This document shows positions 7,755 to 15,425 of a stretch of DNA of 64,000 nucleotides, piece by piece; positions within the stretch are counted from its first letter, which is position 1, and the number at the start of each line of letters is the position of its first letter. This DNA is from Solibacillus sp. R5-41 (GTDB lineage: Bacteria; Bacillota; Bacilli; Bacillales_A; Planococcaceae): positions 2,472,001 through 2,536,000 of the forward strand of contig NZ_CP024123.1 in assembly GCF_002736105.1 (NCBI RefSeq), read 5' to 3'. The notes beneath the pieces were generated by a model. It saw only the letters and a program-made list of their open reading frames with translations. It made no database searches and had not been told where the DNA came from. Made by a program: the position numbers and the translations under genes.

Positions 7755-8776
7755 GCTCCACCTAATTTCGCTAACACTTTTGCTCGTTCAGCTTCAAAAT
7801 CAATTGGTTCATTTACGATTTGTTGTGTAGCAGCTGATTCAGCTTGATGTTTGCTAAACCATTCTGGAATGTTTTCTGTGCGTTGATTTCCATACGGACG
7901 ATTCTTTTGTGCTCTCTGTGCTTCAAATTGAGCCAATAAGGCATCTACATCCTTTAAGGACTTAACGCCTTTAGCGTTCCATTTCTTTAATATTCCCTCT
8001 GCATAAGACCAGCTAACGCTATTACGTTCCATTGCGATTTGCATAGCATGTATAACAAGGTCATCAGATAAATCCTCACACCAGGCGATAATCTTTTGTC
8101 TTGTAATATCATTCATTGTTAACCCAAAACCATTTTGAGCATAAAAATTAAAGGGATTTACTACTACTGCTACGGAAGAAGGCGGAGCCGATTCTTTTTC
8201 TTTATCTTGTTGTTGTTCTTTATATTCTTCTTTTTCTTCTTCTTTTTCTTTTTCTTTTTCTTCTTCTTGTCCACTTATCGTCGACGTTACGTGAGAAGGC
8301 GCATCACCATTGACTTGTGATTCTTTAGACTCATTGCACTCACGTATCGTTGACGTATCGTAGTACGACTCGTAAACGTTACGTATAGAATCGTTTGGTA
8401 TACATTCACCAACCCATTCAATTAACGTTGCATCTTTTACATTTTTTAACTCTGATTTCACACAATCAAGTATCGGTTTACCGCCACGAATCAGATTATA
8501 TTTACCCCAATTTTTGATAGCTATTTCACGAGTTTCAGCATTGTATTTAATCAACTTATGATGCTCTATAAAACGTTGTAACAATGCATTTGCACTCTCT
8601 GGTGAGTAACCTAAATCAAATGCTATTTGTTTTTTAGTAATTTGATAAATTCCAATTTGTGTAGTACTTTCATTCGTTAGCAAATATAGAAAGAAGTATT
8701 TATCCTCTGCTGTCATTTCTTCAACGACACGTGGATCATTCCAGAATGATGTGTGTATTAATCTAAATTTAGCCAT
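7751..8776 (-). CDS. DnaD-domain phage replication protein
   Basis: 341 residues from the ATG preceded by AGGAGG; the longer frame to 8821 is not needed. The N-terminal part (AKFRLIHTSFWNDPRV, LLTNESTTQIGIY) is the winged-helix of phage replication initiators. A long Glu/Lys/Gln linker follows at about residues 165-200. The C-terminal part (FYAQNGFGLT, then WSYAEGILKKWNAKGV) is the DnaD/DnaB_2 domain. It probably binds the phage origin and helps load the host helicase. RecT and YqaJ lie directly upstream. Confidence 0.9.
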   Translation of the reverse strand: MAKFRLIHTSFWNDPRVVEEMTAEDKYFFLYLLTNESTTQIGIYQITKKQIAFDLGYSPESANALLQRFIEHHKLIKYNAETREIAIKNWGKYNLIRGGKPILDCVKSELKNVKDATLIEWVGECIPNDSIRNVYESYYDTSTIRECNESKESQVNGDAPSHVTSTISGQEEEKEKEKEEEKEEYKEQQQDKEKESAPPSSVAVVVNPFNFYAQNGFGLTMNDITRQKIIAWCEDLSDDLVIHAMQIAMERNSVSWSYAEGILKKWNAKGVKSLKDVDALLAQFEAQRAQKNRPYGNQRTENIPEWFSKHQAESAATQQIVNEPIDFEAERAKVLAKLGGA

Positions 8777-8825
8777 TGCCCTAGCCCTCCTATTTAAAGC
8801 GGAATGGGGATTGCTCCCCAACCGC

Positions 8826-9626
8826 TTATTGTGCGTCTGTTACGTCCTGTGGATCCTCTAAAATTGAATAATCTGTAACATCGATGACATTACTCATATC
8901 TGGAGCAACTTCATTTTTAATCGTTTCGTCTGCCTCGACGACCTTCTGCATTTCAATGGATTTTGGTGCGTATTTTAAGACCTCTTTTAGCACAGTCTTT
9001 TTGGCCATCGCGTCATAATTCGTTTTCCATGGGCTTGTCCAGCCTTTTTGTACAGCTTGTGAAAATGCTTTAGAGTGAATATCAATACGTTCGCGTGTCC
9101 AGTAAACGAAGTCGTAACCACCATTTTTAAGGTGATACACTGCGTAATAACCAATCGGATCGCCAGATGGATTAGCGGATGGAACGTGCACTAAATCTTT
9201 GTGCAAACCGTACGCGAAGCTAAATTCATCATCTGCATAGACTTCATGCGCGTAAATTGCTTTATATTGTCCACTTCGTACCGCTAAATCGATTAACCCT
9301 TTGTAACCTAACTGGAACTGAACTTTGCCTCCGTATGGGATTAAATAAGCTTGTCCAAGACCTGTATTTGGCTCTACACCTAATTGAGCCGATTGCATTA
9401 ATGCTGCTACGAATGAAAGTTGGTCACATTCCAATAATTTTGGTGTAGTGCGAACTGCTGTTAATGCGATTCGAGCAATTCGGTCAGCGTCCATGTGTTT
9501 TGGTAAAGCACGTTGGATTTCTGGACCCATTTTTTTAAGTAAAGCGTTTAAAGAACCTTCAGGTGTTGTTGGTTTAGCTGTTACTTGCCCTTGTGCTTGT
9601 TTTTTTAATTCGTTTGAAGTTGCCAT
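8826..9626 (-). CDS. recT: RecT-family single-strand annealing protein
   Basis: 266 residues. The conserved core is complete: ARIALTAVRTTPKLLECD, then QLGVEPNTGLGQAYLIPYG, QFQLGYKGLIDLAVRSG and MAKKTVLKEVLKYAPKS. RecT binds single-stranded DNA, promotes annealing and works with a partner exonuclease, which here is YqaJ four bases upstream. The order YqaJ-RecT-DnaD protein matches the skin-element style of Bacillus prophages. Confidence 0.95.
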   Translation of the reverse strand: MATSNELKKQAQGQVTAKPTTPEGSLNALLKKMGPEIQRALPKHMDADRIARIALTAVRTTPKLLECDQLSFVAALMQSAQLGVEPNTGLGQAYLIPYGGKVQFQLGYKGLIDLAVRSGQYKAIYAHEVYADDEFSFAYGLHKDLVHVPSANPSGDPIGYYAVYHLKNGGYDFVYWTRERIDIHSKAFSQAVQKGWTSPWKTNYDAMAKKTVLKEVLKYAPKSIEMQKVVEADETIKNEVAPDMSNVIDVTDYSILEDPQDVTDAQ

Positions 9627-9629
9627 GTT

Positions 9630-10568
9630 TTAAGCCCCCAACTTCTTAATAGTTAGTCGTCGAGCTGAAGATGGTTTCGTGTATTTTTCGTACACATCTG
9701 GCACTTCTTCTTTTAAACGTTTGGAATCGATTCGATTAGACACAACGGTTTTAAAGGTCAATTTATGACGTGGCGAATGCCCCTCTGTTGCAGATTCCAG
9801 TTTCAATTTCAATCGATTTTCATACTCTTTCTTCTGCGTCTCCAGCTGTTTAATTTCATATGAAATCGCATCAATCGCATCAAGGACTGTTTCATCATCT
9901 TTCGTCAACATAATGGCTGTACCGTCGTCTTGTGGGTACATCTTCTTGAGTAGTTGACTAGCAGCTTCTGAACCATCAATAGGAGGCTCTACTTGCGCGA
10001 GTACGTGATTTTCCCAGAAGTCTTTTTCGCGTTCGATAAGAATCTGTATGAACTCTTCGTCGCGCTCAATTTCTTTCCAAACGAACTTATTACCACCAAT
10101 CAGCACTGCAATGTACGCTTTTTCGTAGCCTGTTACTGCTAAGTAGTGATGCACTTGGCAAAGATACGTAGCTGGAATTTCATCACCTTCCCAAGCTTCT
10201 CTTAAATATTCAGAAGCTGTTTTACATTCAAGAATGGCTTTTTCTCCAACTACCACACGGTCAAGATTCGCATACATAAAGTGGTGCTCTTGGTGTGTTA
10301 AGAATTGATTCATACGACGTACTTTTTTACCTGTTCGCTTTGCAAACTCTTGTGCAACGAAATCCTCAAGTGCATTACCAAAATACACTGCATCGCCGTC
10401 TACAACTTCCTCATACTCACCGATTTTTTCTAAGTAAAGTTGGAATGGTGATTTGTATTTATTGAAGCCTAATACCGTTCCTGCGTCCGACCCTCCTAAG
10501 CCTTGTTTACGTAATTCAAGCCACTCTTCATGGCTCATATTTAAAGTTGATGTTTTAATCGCTACCAT
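9630..10568 (-). CDS. yqaJ: YqaJ-type viral recombinase / exonuclease
   Basis: 312 residues behind AGGAGG. Lambda-exonuclease-type PD-(D/E)XK motifs are visible: GLGGSDAGTVLG near residue 28, MYANLDRVV with the catalytic Asp, and AILECKTAS with the E-x-K pair. A coiled coil (about residues 225-260) precedes the C-terminus. It should resect double-strand ends for RecT. The motifs look intact although neighbours in this prophage are broken. Confidence 0.93.
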   Translation of the reverse strand: MVAIKTSTLNMSHEEWLELRKQGLGGSDAGTVLGFNKYKSPFQLYLEKIGEYEEVVDGDAVYFGNALEDFVAQEFAKRTGKKVRRMNQFLTHQEHHFMYANLDRVVVGEKAILECKTASEYLREAWEGDEIPATYLCQVHHYLAVTGYEKAYIAVLIGGNKFVWKEIERDEEFIQILIEREKDFWENHVLAQVEPPIDGSEAASQLLKKMYPQDDGTAIMLTKDDETVLDAIDAISYEIKQLETQKKEYENRLKLKLESATEGHSPRHKLTFKTVVSNRIDSKRLKEEVPDVYEKYTKPSSARRLTIKKLGA

Positions 10569-10583
10569 TTTGAAAACCTCCTA

Positions 10584-10643
10584 TGTTATACTGTTGGAAA
10601 TAATTTTGTTTTGCAGTCCACTGTTACAGCAGTGGGCTTTTTT
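10584..10643 (+). other. Promoter-terminator mini-unit C
   Basis: TGTTATACT at 10584-10592, then 22 nt, then a 9-bp hairpin (10615-10623 with 10630-10638) and a T-run. It is antisense to the early operon and fills the gap between yqaJ and the gene at 10642. Same design as the units at 3630, 3703 and 11055. Confidence 0.45.
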
Positions 10644-10920
10644 ACATAATGATGGGATAATTATCATGTAGCGCATCGATTGCTTGGATTAAAGTTTCAT
10701 AGCACTCAATTTCGTCCAAACGTGTGTCTTGTAAGTAATCACGAACTTCTTCGATATGGACATAAACCACTTCTCCAGCTCGATCAAAGATGTAATATTC
10801 TTCCCCTTTTAATAATCGTTTACCTTGATAATCAACAGGTTTTTTCTCATTTACTTCTATGCCTTTTGAAAATTCAAAACCTATTCCACTAAACATGGTA
10901 TTTTCAATACCGTAATCCAT
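10642..10920 (-). CDS. Phage early protein, unknown (YqaI-like position)
   Basis: 92 residues from the ATG preceded by AGGTGG; a GTG three codons upstream overlaps that site. The middle (GKRLLKGEEYYIFDRAGEVV) looks like a small beta-rich domain and the tail is acidic and helical. It occupies the place of YqaI, upstream of yqaJ, but sequence identity to YqaI cannot be judged here. Confidence 0.6.
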   Translation of the reverse strand: MDYGIENTMFSGIGFEFSKGIEVNEKKPVDYQGKRLLKGEEYYIFDRAGEVVYVHIEEVRDYLQDTRLDEIECYETLIQAIDALHDNYPIIM

Positions 10921-10953
10921 ATTTTCCACCTACTTTCCGATGGTCATTTCACA

Positions 10954-11013
10954 TCAAGCAACTTAAAATTTTAGGAGGTAGCGCAATGACAGGCGCTCTT
11001 TTAAGCTGCTTGA
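10954..11013. other. Nested inverted repeats around a GGAGG site
   Basis: The arms 10954-10968 and 10999-11013 pair over 15 bp with one G-U. Inside, AGCGC (10980-10984) pairs with GCGCT (10993-10997). On the plus strand an AGGAGG lies between the stems and an ATG lies in the inner loop, opening only 21 codons. The structure is clear but its role is not. The rest of 10921-11107 holds no gene I can support. Confidence 0.4.
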
Positions 11014-11054
11014 CGAGAGCGAGTAAAATTTGTCTCGCACCGTCTATATAGATT

Positions 11055-11121
11055 TGCTATAATGTAAATACAGTTAAATTTGATTCAGCCGTTGATTGGT
11101 CCAACAATCAGCGGTTTTTTT
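11055..11121 (+). other. Promoter-terminator mini-unit D
   Basis: TGCTATAAT at 11055-11063, 25 nt, then a 10-bp hairpin (11089-11098 with 11105-11114) and seven T residues. The hairpin overlaps the 3' end of the minus-strand 28-codon gene. Fourth copy of this design. Confidence 0.45.
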
Positions 11122-11194
11122 GTGCCAAAAAGTACATCGCTTGTAAACGTTGTTTGACTGTCATAAGTCGCCAAACTCTTGGTTTGATGCGCAT
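11108..11194 (-). CDS. 28-residue phage peptide
   Basis: A short ORF starting MRIKPRVWRLMTVKQ and ending AQKNR, strongly basic. AAGGAGAGG lies just before the ATG, immediately after the stop of the XRE gene, so translation is probably linked. Its stop lies in the stem of mini-unit D. Function unknown. Confidence 0.55.
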   Translation of the reverse strand: MRIKPRVWRLMTVKQRLQAMYFLAQKNR

Positions 11195-11207
11195 GTAACC
11201 TCTCCTT

Positions 11208-11489
11208 CTACATAAATAATTGTGTTATCTCAACTGGTGGTATGAATGCTGGTACTAAAGATAAAATTTGCGTTGCTTGAGCAAATATATCTGCTCCAAA
11301 CAAAATCATCGCTGCTTGTATTTCGCTATTTGTTATAATCGCCCAATCCTTAAATGTCCCTATACCGATTTCTTGCTCATTGTTTTCAATTTTTGATATA
11401 GCTGATCTTGACTTAAACAATTGGTCAGCAAGCTGTTGCTGTGTTAGCCCAGCTTGCTCACGGAATTGCTTTAGGTGCTCCCCATGCAT
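11208..11489 (-). CDS. XRE-family helix-turn-helix regulator
   Basis: 93 residues from an ATG preceded by GGAGGTGA. HLKQFREQAGLTQQQLADQL, then KSRSAISKIENNEQEIG, is a complete XRE fold in the first 60 residues. The C-terminal part is hydrophobic and short. It is a second regulator inside the early operon, like YqaF in the skin element, and may control later early genes. Confidence 0.85.
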   Translation of the reverse strand: MHGEHLKQFREQAGLTQQQLADQLFKSRSAISKIENNEQEIGIGTFKDWAIITNSEIQAAMILFGADIFAQATQILSLVPAFIPPVEITQLFM

Positions 11490-11580
11490 AACTGTCACCT
11501 CCTTGTTCGAAAATCGAACACCTTCCAAACTGTTCTAATAAAGAACACACACCCTCGTAATTTTTGGTTATTATCTAATT

Positions 11581-11680
11581 AGCAAGTTAACTTGCTTTTG
11601 AGCCATTGCCCTGGCTCTTCTTTAAAAGCCGATTGCCCTCGGCTGAATGATTTATTAGTGGTCCGTTGCCCTGGACCACT
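11581..11680. repeat. Palindrome plus three hairpins sharing one loop sequence
   Basis: AGCAAGTTAACTTGCT (11581-11596) is a perfect palindrome. Three hairpins follow at 11600-11617, 11627-11644 and 11657-11680. Their stems differ (GAGCC, AGCCG, AGTGGTCC) but all enclose the 8-nt loop RTTGCCCT. Different stems around one loop imply that structure and loop are both selected. On the minus strand this is the leader between the gene at 11691 and the XRE gene. Confidence 0.55.
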
Positions 11681-11690
11681 GCCCAATCGA

Positions 11691-11999
11691 TTAAAGCCAT
11701 TCATTCATAATGATTTCTTGAAGAACTTTCGCTGTTGGCTCTTTCAGCCATACACGCTTACCACCTTTCTCACGTTGACGCTCGTATTGTTGAATGCGAG
11801 GATCAGTGAGAATGTGGTCCTCTAAAAACTTTCTACTAAACGTAGTAGCTTGTACGAAGTCTTTGATGTCCCAAAAAAGGATTAGCGGTTGAGCAGCATT
11901 ATTCGCTAACTCAGTTAACTGCTGTTGAACCTTTTCTGGTGTAATGCCCGACATTTCGAAAAGTGTTGTAATCAATGCACTTTCTGTTTGAGGTATCAT
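11691..11999 (-). CDS. Phage protein, possibly DUF771-like
   Basis: 102 residues behind AGGAGGAAG. The middle (PLILFWDIKDFVQATTFSRK, then a Lys/Arg-rich stretch and KRVWLKEPTAKVLQEII) resembles the excisionase-like winged helix of DUF771 proteins. That resemblance is weak. It lies between the antirepressor and the XRE gene in the early operon. Confidence 0.55.
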   Translation of the reverse strand: MIPQTESALITTLFEMSGITPEKVQQQLTELANNAAQPLILFWDIKDFVQATTFSRKFLEDHILTDPRIQQYERQREKGGKRVWLKEPTAKVLQEIIMNEWL

Positions 12000-12020
12000 G
12001 ACTACTTCCTCCTATTTAAA

Positions 12021-12044
12021 GGCGCTAGCTTAGCGCCCTCTTTT
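12021..12044 (+). terminator. GC-rich hairpin between two early genes
   Basis: GGCGCTAGCTTAGCGCC forms a strong short stem followed by CTCTTTT on the plus strand. It lies between the antirepressor stop and the next ribosome site on the minus strand, so it may attenuate rather than terminate. Confidence 0.4.
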
Positions 12045-12735
12045 ATTGAACCAACTTCAATTGCGATTGATTGTTATAAGATTCAATTTCAATCGCTGTC
12101 GATGTGTCTGGACGCCACATCGCAATATACCTAACTGCTTCATCAAAACGCGCCTTCGGTAAATCCGGCGAACGTGGTAAAACAAAATGATTTTTAAAAT
12201 CTCGCCACATACGTGAGAACACTTTCTTGCTGAGTGAATTATAAGCAGGTGAATTATAACCACCTAATGTTTCAAGAACTTTCGCCTTCCCTTGAGATTT
12301 AATAGCGAATTCTTGTCGACCATCAATTCGCATTGAATCCTTCAATAAATCCACATCTTCTTTAATGCCCTTGATTTCTTGATAATTTTTGAGTGAAGTT
12401 TGTAGAGCAAGTTCGACTGGATCAGCAGGCATCCGTTGTTGAATATGCTCCTCCATTTCATTAAACCGTTCAATATACTTAACTGCGAACTGAGTTCCTT
12501 TTTCTCCAGTCATCCGAGTGCCAAATAATTCGCAACCTTTCTTTGTTAAAAGGAAGCAAGGTTGTGATTTATTTTGAATATCTGTATAAGCAGATTCGAT
12601 AAAATAGGTCTCAGCAATTCTGCTTTCACCTAAATGAGTGCGAATTTTTCGAATGTCTCTCATAACATCCGGATGATTGCGCCCTACCATTTCAGCAATT
12701 TCTAAACTTGAAATATTACGGTGTAATTGATTCAT
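12043..12735 (-). CDS. Rha-family regulator with ORF6C-type C-terminus
   Basis: 230 residues from the ATG after GGAGG. The N-terminal half (SLEIAEMVGRNHPDVMRDIR, CFLLTKKGCELFG, FAVKYIERFNEME) is the Rha DNA-binding domain. The C-terminal half (GYNSPAYNSLSKKVFSRMWR, DFKNHFVLPRSPDLP) is the ORF6C-type domain of phage antirepressors. Expected role: counteracting the CI-like repressor or adjusting early expression during induction. Confidence 0.85.
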   Translation of the reverse strand: MNQLHRNISSLEIAEMVGRNHPDVMRDIRKIRTHLGESRIAETYFIESAYTDIQNKSQPCFLLTKKGCELFGTRMTGEKGTQFAVKYIERFNEMEEHIQQRMPADPVELALQTSLKNYQEIKGIKEDVDLLKDSMRIDGRQEFAIKSQGKAKVLETLGGYNSPAYNSLSKKVFSRMWRDFKNHFVLPRSPDLPKARFDEAVRYIAMWRPDTSTAIEIESYNNQSQLKLVQ

Positions 12736-12761
12736 CTTCATTCCTCCAAATTTAATTTGTT

Positions 12762-13022
12762 TCAAATCGCTACTTTAGTTTCATCTAAATTGCAAATACG
12801 TTTCATTTCGTTACATTCATCTTCAAAAAAAATAGTCCAGTGGAAGCCTAATACTTTGGCTATCGTTTTTGCTATATCTACACTTGGTGTTCTTTTACCT
12901 TGTTCTACCATTGTGTAATATGTTCGTGCAAAGTTCCCCGAATCAGCTACATCTTGCTGGGTTAACCCTTTTTCTCTACGGAGTTTCTTTAACCAATCTC
13001 TTGGAATAACTTCATTTCTCAT
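12762..13022 (-). CDS. XRE-family regulator, Cro-like position
   Basis: 86 residues. LKKLRREKGLTQQDVADSG and YYTMVEQGKRTPSVDIAKTI form a complete helix-turn-helix. It is the first gene of the leftward early operon, directly opposite the CI-like repressor, so it is probably the Cro-type switch protein. Confidence 0.88.
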   Translation of the reverse strand: MRNEVIPRDWLKKLRREKGLTQQDVADSGNFARTYYTMVEQGKRTPSVDIAKTIAKVLGFHWTIFFEDECNEMKRICNLDETKVAI

Positions 13023-13056
13023 GGTATTTTCACCGCCTTTCGTTTGGCTTACCCTT

Positions 13057-13085
13057 ATATTAGTTTCTTTTTGTTACATTGTCAA
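13057..13085 (-). promoter_or_regulatory. Leftward early promoter
   Basis: On the minus strand, TTGACA (13080-13085) and TAATAT (13057-13062) are separated by exactly 17 bp. It drives the Cro-like gene and the early operon. One TTGTTAC operator copy lies in its spacer. Confidence 0.8.
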
Positions 13086-13145
13086 CTATAAATGTTTCGA
13101 TTTGTTACTTTATTTATTTTAGATAGAATTGTCACGAATTGTTAC
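13071..13145. promoter_or_regulatory. Lysogeny switch operators (TTGTYAC copies)
   Basis: TTGTTAC occurs at 13071-13077, 13102-13108 and 13139-13145, and TTGTCAC at 13129-13135, all between the divergent regulators. One copy is inside the early promoter and one adjoins TATAAT (13147-13152) of the repressor gene, so bound repressor could close one promoter and tune the other. Confidence 0.6.
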
Positions 13146-13177
13146 CTATAATTTATATAGAACGTGAGGTGAATTAT

Positions 13178-13591
13178 ATGTTAAACATTCGAATAAAAGC
13201 TCTAAGAAAAGGTAGAAATAAAACTCAACAAGATATCGCTACCATATTAGGTGTTTCAAGACCAGCGTATACTGCATACGAACAAGGAAATAGAACTCCT
13301 GATAACGAAACAATTGAAAAGTTAGCTGATTATTATGATGTAACTATAGATTATCTTTATGGAAGAACGGATAATCCTAACAGAATATCAGATAAAGACG
13401 AACGCGACATCGCCAAGCGTCTGGAGTCTTTTAAAGAAGATTTGGAAAACAGCGATGGCCTTGCATTCGATGGGGAGCCAATGAGTGACGAAGCAAAGGA
13501 ATCACTGCTGGAGTCAATGGAATTATTATTTAAACAAACTCAGCGGATTAATAAGAAGTTTACGCCAAAAAAATTTCGTGAGGATGAATAA
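13178..13591 (+). CDS. CI-like phage repressor (XRE family)
   Basis: 137 residues; the ATG at 13178 follows GTGAGGTGA, so the longer frame from 13139 is discarded. RIKALRKGRNKTQQDIA and SRPAYTAYEQGNRTP form the HTH, followed by DYYDVTIDYLYGRTDNP, typical of immR-type repressors. There is no LexA-like autocleavage domain. The adjacent ImmA/IrrE peptidase suggests induction by proteolysis, as in ICEBs1 and related phages. Confidence 0.88.
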   Translation: MLNIRIKALRKGRNKTQQDIATILGVSRPAYTAYEQGNRTPDNETIEKLADYYDVTIDYLYGRTDNPNRISDKDERDIAKRLESFKEDLENSDGLAFDGEPMSDEAKESLLESMELLFKQTQRINKKFTPKKFREDE

Positions 13592-13619
13592 CTAAATACT
13601 GGTGAAGTGAAGTGATTGC

Positions 13620-14048
13620 ATGTGGATAAAAGAAAGAACCAATCAGTTAAAACAGAGATATAACACTGAATGCCCATATGAAATAGCAAGATACTTGAAA
13701 ATACATGTTATGCAGCATGATTTGCACGAAGAAATTAATGGTTACTATAAATACGATCGCCGTAACCAATACATCGTTATTAACGTTAATTTAGACCAGC
13801 ATTTACAACGTGTTGTATGCGCACATGAGCTTGGCCATGCTGTACTCCATAAGCATGTTAACACCCCATTTATGCGCAACAACACATTTTTGTCGGTAAG
13901 CAAAATTGAACGCGAAGCCAATCGGTTTGCAGCTGAACTTTTAATATCTGATGACACATTTTTTGAAATTAATAATATTTATGATTTAGCTTCTTTGCAT
14001 AATGTACCAATCGATTTAATCGAGCTGAAATGTAAGAAGCTATTTTAA
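13620..14048 (+). CDS. ImmA/IrrE-family metallopeptidase
   Basis: 142 residues with the zinc motif HELGH in VVCAHELGHAVLHK near residue 65, followed by EREANRFAAELLI carrying the third ligand. Such peptidases cleave the neighbouring repressor when the host is stressed. The gene lies 28 bp after the repressor in the same operon. Confidence 0.9.
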   Translation: MWIKERTNQLKQRYNTECPYEIARYLKIHVMQHDLHEEINGYYKYDRRNQYIVINVNLDQHLQRVVCAHELGHAVLHKHVNTPFMRNNTFLSVSKIEREANRFAAELLISDDTFFEINNIYDLASLHNVPIDLIELKCKKLF

Positions 14049-14094
14049 TACCTAAAAAAAGAACATATATTCTATTTTGAAAGGAGTGAGTTGA

Positions 14095-15261
14095 TTGGTT
14101 AGATTTGATATGACTAAAACCAAACTAGATAGTATTTACTGGTATAAACATAACGGAAAGAAGATGTTTGCCTATCGTTACAATTTTTACGATCAACTTG
14201 GGAAGCGCCGTGAGAGGTCTAAACAAGGTTTTAGCTCAATCGAAAAAGCTGAGAGAGCTCTAATTGAATTAAAGGCCAATGTATTAGATGGAAATGAAAG
14301 TTATGTAGAAAACGATAATATTACGGTTCTTCAGTTAAACGACATGTATATACAATTAAACAACGCTTTGTGGAAACCGACATCAAAAAGAAATCACACA
14401 TATGTAATGGAAAACTATATTTTGCCCGTAATCGGTCACCAAAAAGCGAAGAACATAAATAATATCATTATTCAAAATGAACTTTTTAACCCTCTTATTC
14501 AAAAGGATTTTAAATCTAGCACTTTGATGGCTATATACCAACGACTCAATGCCGTTTTTTCGTTTGGTGTTAAAAATGAACTGTTGCCTAGAAAAAAATT
14601 TACTACCCCTAATTTGAAAAATGCAAAAGAATCTATAAAGAGGCACGCTTTTTCAATTGAAGAAATGGAATTTATTTTAGAGGTTTTGCGAACTAAATAT
14701 AAAATCACCCACTACACTACTGTAGCTTTGTTATTTTTAACTGGCATGCGAATTGGTGAACTGCGTGCATTAACTTGGAACGATATTGATTTCAATACGG
14801 GCTATATTAATATCGATGAAACAAAGGATCGTTTTGGTGCTCGTGATCCTAAGACGACCAATAGTATTAGAAAATTTCCGATGAATAATAGTATCGTAAA
14901 GCTACTTACGAATTATAAGGAATGGTTTGATGAAAAAATGCAACGCTTTTTGTTTCGGAATCTTGAGAATCGAGTATTTGTAAATTATGCGGGAACACCG
15001 ATTGGAGAAAACTTTTTAAGAAGAATTCTTGAATTAATGATTGAAAAAGAAGGGATTTCTCATTTTACCCCTCATTATTTAAGGCACACATTTGTCACAA
15101 TCCAACTATTGAATAATGTGCCAGTTACAACCGTTGCTGCTTTGATTGGAGATACACCCGATACAGTCCACAAAGTTTATGCTCACTCACTCCCAAAAAA
15201 CGAAAAAGATGCTTCGATGAAAATGGATGAATTGATCAATTTAGAATCATTCGATTTATAA
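14095..15261 (+). CDS. int: Phage integrase, tyrosine recombinase
   Basis: 388 residues from a TTG behind AAGGAG. An N-terminal arm-binding domain (YWYKHNGKKMFAYRYNF) and a SAM-like core-binding domain precede the catalytic domain. The catalytic residues are visible: Arg in TGMRIGELRALTW, H-x-x-R in HYLRHTFV and the nucleophile Tyr in KVYAHSLP. It is the rightmost prophage gene, so the attachment site should be close by. I could not find a matching core repeat on the left side. Confidence 0.95.
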   Translation: MVRFDMTKTKLDSIYWYKHNGKKMFAYRYNFYDQLGKRRERSKQGFSSIEKAERALIELKANVLDGNESYVENDNITVLQLNDMYIQLNNALWKPTSKRNHTYVMENYILPVIGHQKAKNINNIIIQNELFNPLIQKDFKSSTLMAIYQRLNAVFSFGVKNELLPRKKFTTPNLKNAKESIKRHAFSIEEMEFILEVLRTKYKITHYTTVALLFLTGMRIGELRALTWNDIDFNTGYINIDETKDRFGARDPKTTNSIRKFPMNNSIVKLLTNYKEWFDEKMQRFLFRNLENRVFVNYAGTPIGENFLRRILELMIEKEGISHFTPHYLRHTFVTIQLLNNVPVTTVAALIGDTPDTVHKVYAHSLPKNEKDASMKMDELINLESFDL

Positions 15262-15386
15262 CTTTGCTTAATTTGTGGTACTTTTTGTGGTACTTCAATT
15301 TCTACACTTATATTCAATGTGTTGGGGTGTTAATTCAGTAAATTATAAAAGCGCCGCAAATCCAGTTTTATCAACGTCTCAGACGT

Positions 15387-15414
15387 AAAAAAACACCCAC
15401 AATAATCATGGGTG
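15387..15414 (-). terminator. Terminator of ypjP
   Basis: On the minus strand, CACCCA pairs with TGGGTG across a 9-nt loop and seven T residues follow. It lies 12 bp past the ypjP stop. 15262-15386 has no gene; it should contain the prophage attachment site. Confidence 0.7.
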
Positions 15415-15425
15415 CCTTGTATTAT

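Noticed and set aside
8135-8320. Phe-rich ORF on the plus strand
   Set aside because: It is the reverse reading of the Glu/Lys-rich linker of the DnaD-type protein, with no ribosome site.
10986-11051. 21-codon plus-strand ORF behind AGGAGG
   Set aside because: It lies inside nested stems opposite the early operon, is very short and has no conserved features; kept only as part of the structure.
11581-11680. Possible short CRISPR-like array
   Set aside because: The repeated part is only an 8-nt loop with differing stems, there are no constant 24-36 bp repeats and no cas genes.
15262-15386. Prophage attachment core
   Set aside because: The site is expected here, but I could not find a matching direct repeat on the left side by eye; a short TGTGGTACT repeat is local only.
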